A DNA stretch of 61,308 nt from Geobacteraceae bacterium (GCA_009773645.1 WSYB01000022.1:55792-117099), one strand, 5' to 3'; positions 43,331 to 51,158 are shown, numbered from the stretch's first letter. Translations and numbers: made by a program. Notes: generated by a model not told the origin, from the letters alone.

Positions 43331-44371
43331 ATGAAAGTACTCATCTTAGGCGTCAACGGTTTTATTGGTAACGCCTTGACCCGCCGCATCCTCGACACCA
43401 CCGACTGGGAGGTGTACGGGCTCGACATGAGCGACAACAAGCTGGAGCACTCCATCGGCAATCCCCGTTTTCATTTCCTGGAAGGGGACATCACCATCAA
43501 CAAGGAGTGGATCGAATACAACATCAAGAAGTGCGACGTGGTGCTGCCGCTGGTGGCTATCGCCACGCCGGTCACCTATGTGAAGGACCCGCTCCGGGTA
43601 TTCGAGCTCGATTTCGAGGAGAACCTGAAGATTATCCGCCAGTGCGTGAAGTACAGCAAACGGGTCATCTTCCCTTCCACTTCCGAGGTGTACGGCATGA
43701 GCCCTGACCGGGAGTTCGACGAAGAGAGTTCACCACTCATGCTGGGTCCCATCAACAAAGAACGCTGGATATACTCCTGCGCCAAGCAGATGCTCGACCG
43801 TGTCATCTATGCATACGGCGAGCATGAAGGGCTGCAGTACACCCTGATTCGCCCCTTCAACTGGATCGGTCCCAAGCTGGACAGCATAAGCACCGCCAAA
43901 GAAGGAAGCTCCCGGGTCCTCACCCAGTTCCTTTACAACATCCTGGCGGGTGAGCCGATAAATCTCGTAGACGGCGGGAACCAGCGCCGCTCCTTCACCT
44001 ACGTTGAGGACGGAATTGACTGTCTTATGCGCATCATTGAAAATAAAAACGGCTGCGCGAACTCCGGTATCTTTAATATCGGCAACCCCGCCAACGATCT
44101 GTCGGTCAAGGAGTTGGCCCTTAAACTGAAGGGACTGATGAAGGAGTATCCCGCCTATCGCGAAAGGGCCGAGCAGTGCAACATAGTGGAAATATCATCG
44201 GACGAGTTTTACGGCAAAGGTTACCAGGACATGCTTAACCGCGTCCCTTCGATTAATAATGCCGAGAAAAAACTGGGGTGGCGGCCGGTCACCGACATTG
44301 ACGTTGCCCTCAGAAAAACCCTTGATTTCTATCTGGTGGAAGAGCGGGAAAAGATCGAACATCTGCTGTGA
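43331..44371 (+). CDS. arnA: UDP-glucuronate oxidative decarboxylase (ArnA C-terminal domain as a separate gene)
   Basis: A 346-residue short-chain dehydrogenase-like enzyme that oxidises and decarboxylates UDP-glucuronate to UDP-4-keto-pentose using NAD. It shows the Rossmann motif VLILGVNGFIGNALTRRILD, PLVAIATPVTYVKDPLRVFE, PSTSEVYGMSPDREFDEESS, and the catalytic YxxxK in RWIYSCAKQMLDRVIYAYGE. RPFNWIGPKLDSISTAKEGS and QRRSFTYVEDGIDCLMRII match the ArnA C-terminal domain closely. It starts the Ara4N pathway and is encoded apart from the formyltransferase. Confidence 0.93.
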   Translation: MKVLILGVNGFIGNALTRRILDTTDWEVYGLDMSDNKLEHSIGNPRFHFLEGDITINKEWIEYNIKKCDVVLPLVAIATPVTYVKDPLRVFELDFEENLKIIRQCVKYSKRVIFPSTSEVYGMSPDREFDEESSPLMLGPINKERWIYSCAKQMLDRVIYAYGEHEGLQYTLIRPFNWIGPKLDSISTAKEGSSRVLTQFLYNILAGEPINLVDGGNQRRSFTYVEDGIDCLMRIIENKNGCANSGIFNIGNPANDLSVKELALKLKGLMKEYPAYRERAEQCNIVEISSDEFYGKGYQDMLNRVPSINNAEKKLGWRPVTDIDVALRKTLDFYLVEEREKIEHLL

Positions 44372-44460
44372 GGAACGAGAAAAGAGGAACGGGGAGCGAG
44401 GTTAAAGGATCGAGGTTAAAGCCTCGAACCTCGAACCTCGAACCTCGAACCTCGGACCAT
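44372..44460. repeat. CGAACCTCGAACCTCGAACCT repeats between arnA (C-terminal) and arnD
   Basis: The unit CGAACCT is repeated four times in tandem after GGAACGGGGAGCGAGGTTAA and GGATCGAGGTTAAAGC, which are partly complementary. Variants of the same unit are at 43210 and 57350. Confidence 0.75.
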
Positions 44461-44461
44461 T

Positions 44462-45349
44462 ATGCCCCCCATCATCGCCATAAAAGTGGACGTGGACACC
44501 TACATCGGCACCCGTGAAGGGGTGCCGATGCTGCTGGAGATCCTCGACCGCTTCGGCATACATGCCACCTTTTACTTTTCCATGGGGCCCGACAACTCCG
44601 GCAAGGCGATCCGCCGCATCTTCCGCAAGGGTTTTCTGAAAAAGATGCTCAGAACCCGTGCTCCCTCCATTTACGGAGGTCGGACCCTCTTGTACGGCAC
44701 CATCCTCCCTCCCCCAATGATAGCGTCGTCATTCCCGGAGACTCTCAAGAAGACCGAACAAATGGGGCATGAGGTCGGCATTCACTGCTGGGACCATGTC
44801 AAATGGCATGACCTGCTTCCCTGGATGCCGAAAAAGACCGTGGCCATGGAGTTGGGGCGGGCCTGCGCCCTGTTCGAAGATATTCTCGGGCACCGGACGA
44901 AAACCACCGCAGCGCCGGGATGGACGGTCTCCGCCGATTCCCTGGAGATCCAGGACGCCATGTTCCTATCCTACTGCAGCGATTCCAGAGGCCACTCCCC
45001 CTTCTTCCCGGTATTTGACGGCAGACGCTTCAATACCCTGCAGATCCCTACCACACTACCCACCATGGACGAGCTTCTTGGCGAGAACGGCATCACCTCT
45101 GAGACCATCAACGACCACTATCTCTCCCTGATAAGGCCCGGCCTGAACGTCCACACTATCCACGCCGAACTGGAAGGAAGGGTGATGGCGCCGGTGTTCA
45201 TCGACCTTTTGCAACGCCTGCAGAAACAGGGGGCAAGCTTCATAACCCTGGCGGAAGCGGCGGCTGAGACCGGCAAGCATGCATCCGACTTCCCCCTTGC
45301 CATGGGGGAAATAGCCGGGCGCGCCGGGCTGGTGGCCACTCAGGGTTAA
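44462..45349 (+). CDS. arnD: 4-deoxy-4-formamido-L-arabinose-phosphoundecaprenol deformylase
   Basis: A 295-residue NodB-fold hydrolase that removes the formyl group from lipid-linked Ara4FN. Metal and catalytic motifs: IAIKVDVDTYIGTREGVPML, the metal pair in HEVGIHCWDHVKWHDLL, TTAAPGWTVSADSLEIQDAM, and SYCSDSRGHSPFFPVFDG. These match ArnD better than general polysaccharide deacetylases. It closes the arn cluster; no arnE/arnF flippase genes follow. A 345-base non-coding stretch with three palindromes separates it from the next gene. Confidence 0.93.
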   Translation: MPPIIAIKVDVDTYIGTREGVPMLLEILDRFGIHATFYFSMGPDNSGKAIRRIFRKGFLKKMLRTRAPSIYGGRTLLYGTILPPPMIASSFPETLKKTEQMGHEVGIHCWDHVKWHDLLPWMPKKTVAMELGRACALFEDILGHRTKTTAAPGWTVSADSLEIQDAMFLSYCSDSRGHSPFFPVFDGRRFNTLQIPTTLPTMDELLGENGITSETINDHYLSLIRPGLNVHTIHAELEGRVMAPVFIDLLQRLQKQGASFITLAEAAAETGKHASDFPLAMGEIAGRAGLVATQG

Positions 45350-45429
45350 TACCAGCTTTCACTGCCGCTCAGCACAACTCCAATTCCTCCCACAGTGAAA
45401 ATCATTAACGTATTACCTGCCGGTTTTAC

Positions 45430-45533
45430 GTAAACTTTGTTTACAAATGTAAACTTTGTTTACATAAGCCGTATCCTCCCACCCAGCCTTATTCTGCGCC
45501 GCTTTCGGCATCATTTTCGTAAACTTTGTTTAC
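45430..45533. promoter_or_regulatory. Three GTAAACTTTGTTTAC palindromes downstream of arnD
   Basis: Perfect 15-base palindromes lie at 45430-45444, 45449-45463 and 45519-45533. Offsets are 19 and 70 bases. The half-site GTAAAC resembles that of the operator array at 18719-18816. They lie 163 bases or more before the small helical gene at 45696 and are likely protein-binding sites. The rest of the 45350-45695 gap shows no gene. Confidence 0.65.
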
Positions 45534-45695
45534 ATTGCCCATCTTGCCCAAAAATCTCCTGGTGATAACTATCCGATATTATTCAATAAATTTGGCTCTG
45601 ATGTCTGGCATGTATCGTGTAATACAATATAGTGATGAATACATAAAAGTCCGACTGGCATTCGGCCGGGTTGTCGGGGCAAGGTGACAATATTT

Positions 45696-45998
45696 ATGGT
45701 AACCGAACAGATTTATACCCTAACAAATCAATGCCTGAAAGAAATTAAAAATGCCGGCATCGACCACATTGCGCAACTGCGCCTGGAATGTCTTTTCATC
45801 AGGCTGAAAAGGCATATCATTTCTTTATCCTTGGATTATCCGACCAATCGTGCTGCTGTAAACCAGAAAGATATTCGCAAACTTAAAACCCTCACTCAGC
45901 AGATAACTCACGCCGCTAACAAGGACGAAGCGGTAGCCGAATTAGAGAAACATGTTACGACCACAATAAAGGCGCTGGGGACGGTAGTGCCCCCTTGA
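45696..45998 (+). CDS. Small helical protein of unknown function
   Basis: A 100-residue soluble, mostly helical protein (IYTLTNQCLKEIKNAGIDHI, LRLECLFIRLKRHIISLSLD, KDIRKLKTLTQQITHAANKD). No membrane segment, cysteine cluster or known motif is visible. ATG 45696 is chosen because AAGGTGA precedes it; GTG 45684 is possible. It precedes the DUF2726 gene by about 55 bases on the same strand. Confidence 0.55.
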   Translation: MVTEQIYTLTNQCLKEIKNAGIDHIAQLRLECLFIRLKRHIISLSLDYPTNRAAVNQKDIRKLKTLTQQITHAANKDEAVAELEKHVTTTIKALGTVVPP

Positions 45999-46052
45999 AC
46001 AAGCTTATTCCGTGACCCTGATGACTATAACTCAATCCTGCGGATTATTTTC

Positions 46053-46775
46053 ATGATCCTGACCCTTGTTGCCAGATTTCTAAAAAGGAAGCAGACATTG
46101 CCCTACTTAAGCATCAAGCCTCCGTTTACACCTGCCGAGCGCTCTTTTCTGGAAATACTCGACCGGATTGTGGGTGAGGAGTACAGGATATTCGGCAAAA
46201 TGCGGCTCAGTGACATTATAAAGCCTGTGGGAGAGAGCTCCGGGAACACCCACACGATTGCAGACGACAAAGTTGAGCAAAAGAGTCTGGACTTCGTCAT
46301 CTGCCGTGCCGATGACCTCTCCCCGGTTGCGGTAGTTGAACTGACGGACATATCAGCCAGCCGGCGATTCCTTATGAAACGCGATGATTTTCTTGCCGAG
46401 GTTTTGTCAGCCGCGGGAATCCGCCTGATCCGCTTTGCGTCCCCCGCGAGCCGTTCTTTTCAGAGAGTCAGAGACATCCTTGCCGAAAACCTTTCCCTTG
46501 TCCCCCCCGTTTCAAAACCGCACTTACAGACATCCTCAGTTCGTAAATACGGGTCGGATATCCTGGAGAGGGCTCCTGTGGTTACTTTCCGGGTCTCCAG
46601 CGAAGAGCCCGCTTTTATGTGCCCTTTGTGCGGGGGAAAACTTGTCATGCTGAAGTCGACGAAAGGAATAAACAGCGGAAAACGTTTTTGGGCGTGTACG
46701 GCGTTTCCAAAGTGTACGACGGTGATCCCAATCTGCCAGACTGACAGTTCGGATTTTTCCCGGCGGGAATTCTAA
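46053..46775 (+). CDS. DUF2726 domain protein with C-terminal topoisomerase-type zinc finger
   Basis: A 240-residue protein. The DUF2726 part, a restriction-endonuclease-like fold, spans about residues 22-150: FTPAERSFLEILDRIVGEEY, LDFVICRADDLSPVAVVELT with the expected acidic and hydrophobic pattern, and FLAEVLSAAGIRLIRFASPA. The C-terminal zinc finger is CPLCGGKLVMLKSTKG followed by FWACTAFPKCTTVIP, akin to those of TopA. Such proteins are thought to act on DNA, but no activity is proven. Codon use is like that of the neighbours. Confidence 0.8.
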   Translation: MILTLVARFLKRKQTLPYLSIKPPFTPAERSFLEILDRIVGEEYRIFGKMRLSDIIKPVGESSGNTHTIADDKVEQKSLDFVICRADDLSPVAVVELTDISASRRFLMKRDDFLAEVLSAAGIRLIRFASPASRSFQRVRDILAENLSLVPPVSKPHLQTSSVRKYGSDILERAPVVTFRVSSEEPAFMCPLCGGKLVMLKSTKGINSGKRFWACTAFPKCTTVIPICQTDSSDFSRREF

Positions 46776-46858
46776 AACCCCCTCCCCATCCCTCTCCATC
46801 CTGGGGAGGGAGAAACCACTCCTCCCCCAAGCGGGGGGAGGTCGGGAGGGGGGTCTGG
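46776..46858. repeat. CCCCTCCCC/GGGGAGGG hairpin repeats before the NarL-type regulator
   Basis: CCCCCTCCCCATCCCTCTCC with TGGGGAGGGAG and CTCCCCCAAGCGGGGGGAGG form two adjacent hairpins. They are of the same sequence type as the elements at 11506 and 12221. Confidence 0.7.
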
Positions 46859-46932
46859 AATCGTGAAATATAAAGTGGTACAGCGTACTAGGAACACCAC
46901 CGTTACAAACCGAAAAAAACTGGAGGATTACC

Positions 46933-47586
46933 ATGAGTATCAGGGTTTTGCTTGCCGACGACCACAAGATAATTCGACAGGGCATACGCTCCATTCTGGA
47001 AAAGGAGTCCGGCTTCGAAGTCGTTGCCGAGGCGGAAACCGGCAGGATGGCAGTCCAGCTCGCGGGAAAGCTCCTTCCTGACGTGGTACTCATGGAGATA
47101 TCCATGCCGGAAATGAACGGCATCGAGGCTACCAGGAGGATCATAGCAGAAATTTCGGGGGTTCGGGTTCTCGCCCTCTCGATGCAGTATGACAGACAAT
47201 TTGTAGTTGAAGAGTTGAACGCGGGGGCAAGGGGGTATCTTATGAAAGACTGTACCTCGGAAGAGCTTGTGGAAGCGGTCCGAACCGTAGCCACTGACGA
47301 AATGTACCTCAGCTCAAAGATATCCAGGCTCATCGTCAAGGATTACATGCAAAACGTACCGGACTCTTTTTCCCCAAAGCCCTCGATCCTTACATTCCGC
47401 GAACTGGAGGTCCTCAAGCTCATCGGCGACGGGAAAAACACAAAAGAAATAGCCTCAGCCCTGGCTATCAGTATAAAGACCGTAGAGTCCCATCGACAGA
47501 AGATCATGCAAAAGCTCAAACTTTACAGTATCGCAGAATTGACCAAGTATGCCGTACGCGAAGGGTTGACCCCGCTTCAACAGTGA
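46933..47586 (+). CDS. NarL/FixJ-type response regulator with Glu at the phosphorylation site
   Basis: A 217-residue regulator. The receiver domain has the acidic pocket (LLADDHKIIRQGI, D9 and D10), the conserved Ser in VLALSMQYDR and the Lys in GYLMKDCTSEE. At the phosphoacceptor position the usual Asp is Glu55: DVVLMEISMPEMNG where relatives read LMDISMPxMNG. The C-terminal LuxR-type helix-turn-helix is intact (LTFRELEVLKLIGDGKNTKE, IKTVESHRQKIMQKL). The protein cannot take an aspartyl phosphate at this position; Glu may mimic the active state (inference). No kinase gene is adjacent. It converges with the maturase gene, four bases apart. Confidence 0.93.
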   Translation: MSIRVLLADDHKIIRQGIRSILEKESGFEVVAEAETGRMAVQLAGKLLPDVVLMEISMPEMNGIEATRRIIAEISGVRVLALSMQYDRQFVVEELNAGARGYLMKDCTSEELVEAVRTVATDEMYLSSKISRLIVKDYMQNVPDSFSPKPSILTFRELEVLKLIGDGKNTKEIASALAISIKTVESHRQKIMQKLKLYSIAELTKYAVREGLTPLQQ

Positions 47587-47590
47587 CCGG

Positions 47591-48858
47591 TCATCCTTTT
47601 TTCGGTCGAAGCCGCAGATCCTGCCGGATGAACTCCCCGAGCGTTGCGTCGAAATACGCCTTGCGGCAGTCCACATCGTCGATCCTGCCGTCGCGCAGCA
47701 GCTTGAGAAACCTGCAGCCGCCGAAGCAGAAGGGGAGATAGGCGCAGTCGAGGCATTCCTCCTTCTTCCAGACGTCCAGGTTGTGGGATGACCGGTAGTC
47801 GCCCAAGCCGCTTTTCAGGTCGCCGACAACGAGCCCCTCCCACCCGATAAAGGCGGGGCATTTCCAGATGGAGCCGTCATAGTTTATGACCGTGTCGTCC
47901 AGGAACTCCACCATGCAGGCGGCTGGAGCCGGTCTTGGGGTGTTGTACCCCCGTTTCAGAATCTCTTCGCGCAGAAACAGGCTCGCTTCATGGAGCCACG
48001 GCTCGCTGGAGCAATCGCACCCCGATTTGAAGTCGGGAATGCCTGCGCCACCAGCGAAAGCCTCGCCGGCGTGAGTCCCTCGGCAAGGAGGGAGTCGAGG
48101 AGGCGCGGGAACTCCCGGTAGTTGTCACGGGTGTAGTTACCCCCCACCTGGACTTTGATCACGTCGCAGACCGACTTGAGATTGTCGATGATCGCGGCAA
48201 ACGAGCCTTTACCCGAGACAAAGGGCCTGAAGCTGTCGTGGATATCCCGAGGCCCGTCGAGGGTGAACTTGGCCCCCTGCATGCCGAGCACCGCCAGTTC
48301 CTGCGCCACGGGGCGGGTAAGGAGGGTGCCGTTGGTGACGATGTTGAAGGAATAGTCGAGCCCCTCTGCCTGCGCCGACTTTTGCAGCCTTCCCGAGATG
48401 GATTTGATGAGGCCGGTGCTCAGAAGGGCCTCGCCGCCGTAAAAATCGAGTGCGACCTTTTTTCCGCGGGCGAGATGGTCCCGTTCGATCACCTCCACCA
48501 GGAGGTCGGCGGTCTCGGCGGACATGTAGCGCTTCCCCCTGATGGACCCTTCGTAGCAGTAGGTGCAGGCCAGGTTGCAGTCCAGATTCAGGACCACCAC
48601 GGCGCTGAATTTCCTCCGCCGCCGGTTGGCCTCGTCGAACCGGAGGCGCATCTCCTCTTTCTCCAGGGCAGGATCGGGGACCAGCATCCCCAGGCGGGCA
48701 AGGGTCTCCCGATCGGCGGCGGAGAGGGTCCCCGCCTCGATTGCATGGAGGGTGGATGCGGGGACGAGGATGAGCGAAGCCCGCCGGGTGGAGTAGAGGA
48801 GGAAGCCACCGGGCTTTTCAGGGTAAGGATAGATTTTGAGGTAACTGGATAGAAACAT
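47591..48858 (-). pseudogene. Radical SAM/SPASM peptide maturase (geopeptide type), frameshifted
   Basis: Two frames together make one enzyme of about 420 residues. The first (48858-47956) has a short N-terminal region and the radical SAM motif CNLACTYCYEG (CxxxCxxC), DFYGGEALLSTG and FNIVTNGTLLT. The SPASM part is in another frame: read from about 48050 it gives GIPDFKSGCDCSSEPWLHEA and LREEILKRGYNTPRPAPAAC, running on into CPAFIGWEGLVVGDL and ECLDCAYLPFCFGGCRF. The frame changes near 48035-48075, equivalent to a one-base loss. It may be a real mutation, programmed slippage or a sequencing error. The 36-residue precursor gene lies just upstream. No good ribosome site precedes ATG 48858. Confidence 0.85.
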
Positions 48859-48867
48859 GGGAGGACC

Positions 48868-48893
48868 AAAAAAAGGGGAGATGTGATCTCCCC
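48868..48893 (-). terminator. Terminator/attenuator between precursor peptide and maturase
   Basis: On the minus strand GGGGAGAT-CAC-ATCTCCCC is followed by seven T residues, a perfect eight-pair stem. It lies 30 bases after the precursor stop and ends ten bases before the maturase ATG. This would give much precursor mRNA and limited read-through to the enzyme. Confidence 0.88.
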
Positions 48894-48923
48894 ATGCATC
48901 GGAAAAAGCCGATTCAGAATCTG

Positions 48924-49034
48924 TCAGTAACTAAAGATGAATATAAGACTTGCAAAGCAGCAGGAGGCCATTTCATCGAGGGATTCTTCCATACCGTTAT
49001 CCAGGATGACCATCTCTTCTCTCACAACGTCCAT
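48924..49034 (-). CDS. Geopeptide-like RiPP precursor, 36 residues
   Basis: An ORF of 36 codons with a strong GAGGAGGT site eight bases before the ATG. The leader is acidic (MDVVREEMVILDNGMEESLD) and the C-terminal core is EMASCCFASLIFIFSY, with a Cys-Cys pair and an aromatic/aliphatic tail. It sits directly upstream of the radical SAM/SPASM gene and before a terminator, the layout expected for a ribosomally made, modified peptide. From memory, Geobacter genomes encode such short 'geopeptides' beside dedicated maturases; the product is unknown. The Cys pair is the likely site for sulfur-to-carbon linkage (inference). Confidence 0.82.
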   Translation of the reverse strand: MDVVREEMVILDNGMEESLDEMASCCFASLIFIFSY

Positions 49035-49060
49035 TGCACTTACCTCCTCGGGTGTGATTT

Positions 49061-49078
49061 ACATCCCCTGGGGGATGT
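49061..49078. promoter_or_regulatory. Perfect 18-base palindrome upstream of the precursor gene
   Basis: ACATCCCCTGGGGGATGT is an eight-base-pair inverted repeat with a two-base centre. It lies 26 bases before the precursor ATG, in the leader or promoter region. It could be an operator or an mRNA hairpin beside the ribosome site. Confidence 0.5.
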
Positions 49079-49094
49079 TTGTTCGGAAACAACT

Positions 49095-49242
49095 CACATA
49101 TGGACAAACCTTGCATTTTTTGATACGGTCATTTGCCCCTTCGCCTGCGTCCTTAGACGGTTTTTTCGCCTTGCCCGCGTGGAGCGGGGGACGCAAGAAG
49201 CGCAAACTAAGGCGTTTGCCCGGAAACGGGAGAACCGTTTGG
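49095..49242. other. Structured leader between precursor gene and TonB receptor gene
   Basis: The region can fold through CCCGC-GTGGA-GCGGG, GCCCG-GAAA-CGGGA (GNRA-type loop), GCGTCC/GGACGC and CCTTAG/CTAAGG pairs. It would be in the 5' leader of the minus-strand precursor transcript and upstream of the plus-strand receptor gene. I could not match it to a known riboswitch; the conserved blocks of c-di-GMP-I and cobalamin riboswitches are missing. Confidence 0.4.
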
Positions 49243-49252
49243 AAACTTATAT

Positions 49253-49268
49253 AGCAGAACCTGTGCCA
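49253..49268 (-). promoter_or_regulatory. Sigma-54-like promoter facing the precursor gene
   Basis: On the minus strand TGGCACAGGTTCTGCT has GG and GC ten bases apart and matches TGGCACG-N4-TTGCW except at two positions. Transcription would start near 49242, giving a leader of about 200 bases before the peptide. A sigma-54 activator gene is encoded nearby at 54125. Confidence 0.5.
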
Positions 49269-49319
49269 TGTCGAGAAAAAAATTTTAATATAGGCTCAGG
49301 GCTTTCATCGGTTGACCTT

Positions 49320-51158
49320 ATGCGGATACATTTCCTGAAAATCGCCATAACCCTCCTCGCTGCGCTCCTCCTCTATCCCTGCCCCCCGGCCCGGGCGGAG
49401 TCGGAGGAGGAGATGCAGACCCTCGACATGTTCTACGAGGCGAAGGACCTGGTGGTAGCCGCCACGAGAAACCCGAAACCCCTCTCCCAGGTGGCGGAGA
49501 ACCTCACCGTTATTTCCGCCGGCGAGATCGAGGCGATGAACGCCCACACCCTCACCGACGTCCTCGTTACCGTCACCGGCGTCCAGGTGGACAGACGCGG
49601 CGGTCCCGGCAGTTTATCAGGGTTCAATATCCAGGGTGCCCCGTTCAACCATATCCTGGTCCTGATCGACGGCGTCCCCTTCAACAACCTCTCCGACAAC
49701 TTCGCCGATATCGGCGTCATCCCGGTCCGGCAGATCGAGCGGATCGAGATCATCAAGGGGCCCGCCACCTCCTCGTGGGGACAGGCCCTGGGGGGGGTGA
49801 TCAATATCGTCACCAAATCCCCCCCGGAAGAAGGGAAACTCGGCGGGGCACTGTCGGCCTCCATCGGAGAGAGAACGACCGGGGATTACCTCGGCGAGGC
49901 CGCAGGGGCCCTCGGCAGGTTCGGTTATTACCTCTTTGCCGGGAAACTCGCCTCCGACGGCCTCCTCCCCAACAACGACGCAGACGAAACCAACGTCTAC
50001 ACAAAGCTGCGCTGGGACATGCCGGAACGGGGCAACCTTCTCCTCGCCCTCAGCTACCACGAGGGGGAACGGGGAGAGTTTGCCTCCCCGGTTTTCGACC
50101 TCTCTTCCCGTTTTGATTACCGCTATCTCCTGCTCACCCCCACCCTCACCTGCGCCCTGACCGACCGGCTCACTCTGGAGCTGGCGGCGAGGTTATCGCA
50201 GAAGGATACCGAAATAACCCGCACCCTGTTGAGCACAGGCGCGGAGCTGATGAGGGTCAAAGCCGACGAGTCGGTCCTGGGGGGGAGCGCCAAGCTCACC
50301 TGGCGGCAGGAGATGAACAACCTGGCGCTCGGCGCCGACTTCGACCACGGCGACACGAAACTGAACAACAGTCTCGTGCCGCTTGGGGGATTGACGCGCA
50401 GGATCGACAAAGTGGGGATCTTTGTCAACGACACGCTGACAATAAAGGGGTTGGCCGTCACCCCCGGCATCAGGTACGACCGTTCCAACACCCACGGCGA
50501 CTTCCTGAGCCCGAGCCTCGGCGCGACCTACACCCTGACCGACCGCACCCTTCTGCGCGCCTATGCGGCCAGGGGGTACAGTCTTCCCTCTCTCCTCCTC
50601 GAACGCGGCACGGAAAAAGTCTGGACATACCAGGCCGGCATCGAATCGACCGAGATCGGGTATCTCTGGATGAAGGCCACCCTGTTCAGAAATGACACCT
50701 GGGACATCCCCTCCGTGGATTTCGCCACCGGCGCGGTGAAAAACGAAAAACACCGCAAGCAGGGGGTGGAAGTGGAGATAAAGACCGTCCCCTTCCATAA
50801 CACCTCCCTTGCCGCCGGCTTTGCCTATGTTGACGCCGGGAACCGGGACACCGGAGAGAGACTGACCGGTATCGCCCGCAACACCTTCGATCTCGGGCTT
50901 CATTACGACGACGGGCGCTCCCTCCGGGGCGCATTGACGGGACATTATATCCGGTGGGTTGCCGATCCGGGCTCAAACGGCAAATTCAGCGCGGTCATAT
51001 GGGACCTCAACCTGGCAAAGAAAATCTTCGGCGCCGAAAGCACGGCCGTCGAGCTGTTCCTTACCGCCCACAACATCTTCAACGGCGCACAGTATCAGAA
51101 TGAAACGTTCAAGAACCCCCGAAGGTGGTTTGAGGGGGGGATCAGATTCAAATTCTGA
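49320..51158 (+). CDS. TonB-dependent outer membrane receptor
   Basis: A 612-residue protein with a signal peptide (MRIHFLKIAITLLAALLLYP). The plug domain follows: NPKPLSQVAENLTVISAGEI, TGVQVDRRGGPGSLSGFNIQ, ILVLIDGVPFNNLS and IERIEIIKGPATSSWGQALG. The 22-stranded barrel runs to the terminal aromatic strand RRWFEGGIRFKF. It imports a scarce ligand with energy from TonB-ExbBD. The ligand is unknown; no cobalamin riboswitch or Fur box is obvious. ATG 49320 begins the signal peptide; the longer frame back to 48894 is antisense to the precursor peptide. It is followed by a periplasmic binding protein and a two-component system. Confidence 0.9.
   Translation: MRIHFLKIAITLLAALLLYPCPPARAESEEEMQTLDMFYEAKDLVVAATRNPKPLSQVAENLTVISAGEIEAMNAHTLTDVLVTVTGVQVDRRGGPGSLSGFNIQGAPFNHILVLIDGVPFNNLSDNFADIGVIPVRQIERIEIIKGPATSSWGQALGGVINIVTKSPPEEGKLGGALSASIGERTTGDYLGEAAGALGRFGYYLFAGKLASDGLLPNNDADETNVYTKLRWDMPERGNLLLALSYHEGERGEFASPVFDLSSRFDYRYLLLTPTLTCALTDRLTLELAARLSQKDTEITRTLLSTGAELMRVKADESVLGGSAKLTWRQEMNNLALGADFDHGDTKLNNSLVPLGGLTRRIDKVGIFVNDTLTIKGLAVTPGIRYDRSNTHGDFLSPSLGATYTLTDRTLLRAYAARGYSLPSLLLERGTEKVWTYQAGIESTEIGYLWMKATLFRNDTWDIPSVDFATGAVKNEKHRKQGVEVEIKTVPFHNTSLAAGFAYVDAGNRDTGERLTGIARNTFDLGLHYDDGRSLRGALTGHYIRWVADPGSNGKFSAVIWDLNLAKKIFGAESTAVELFLTAHNIFNGAQYQNETFKNPRRWFEGGIRFKF

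Noticed and set aside
49095-49242. c-di-GMP-I or cobalamin riboswitch upstream of the receptor
   Set aside because: The conserved blocks of either class were not found; only generic hairpins are seen.
48894-49319. N-terminal extension of the TonB receptor frame
   Set aside because: It overlaps the precursor peptide on the other strand, has no ribosome site, and the signal peptide begins at 49320.
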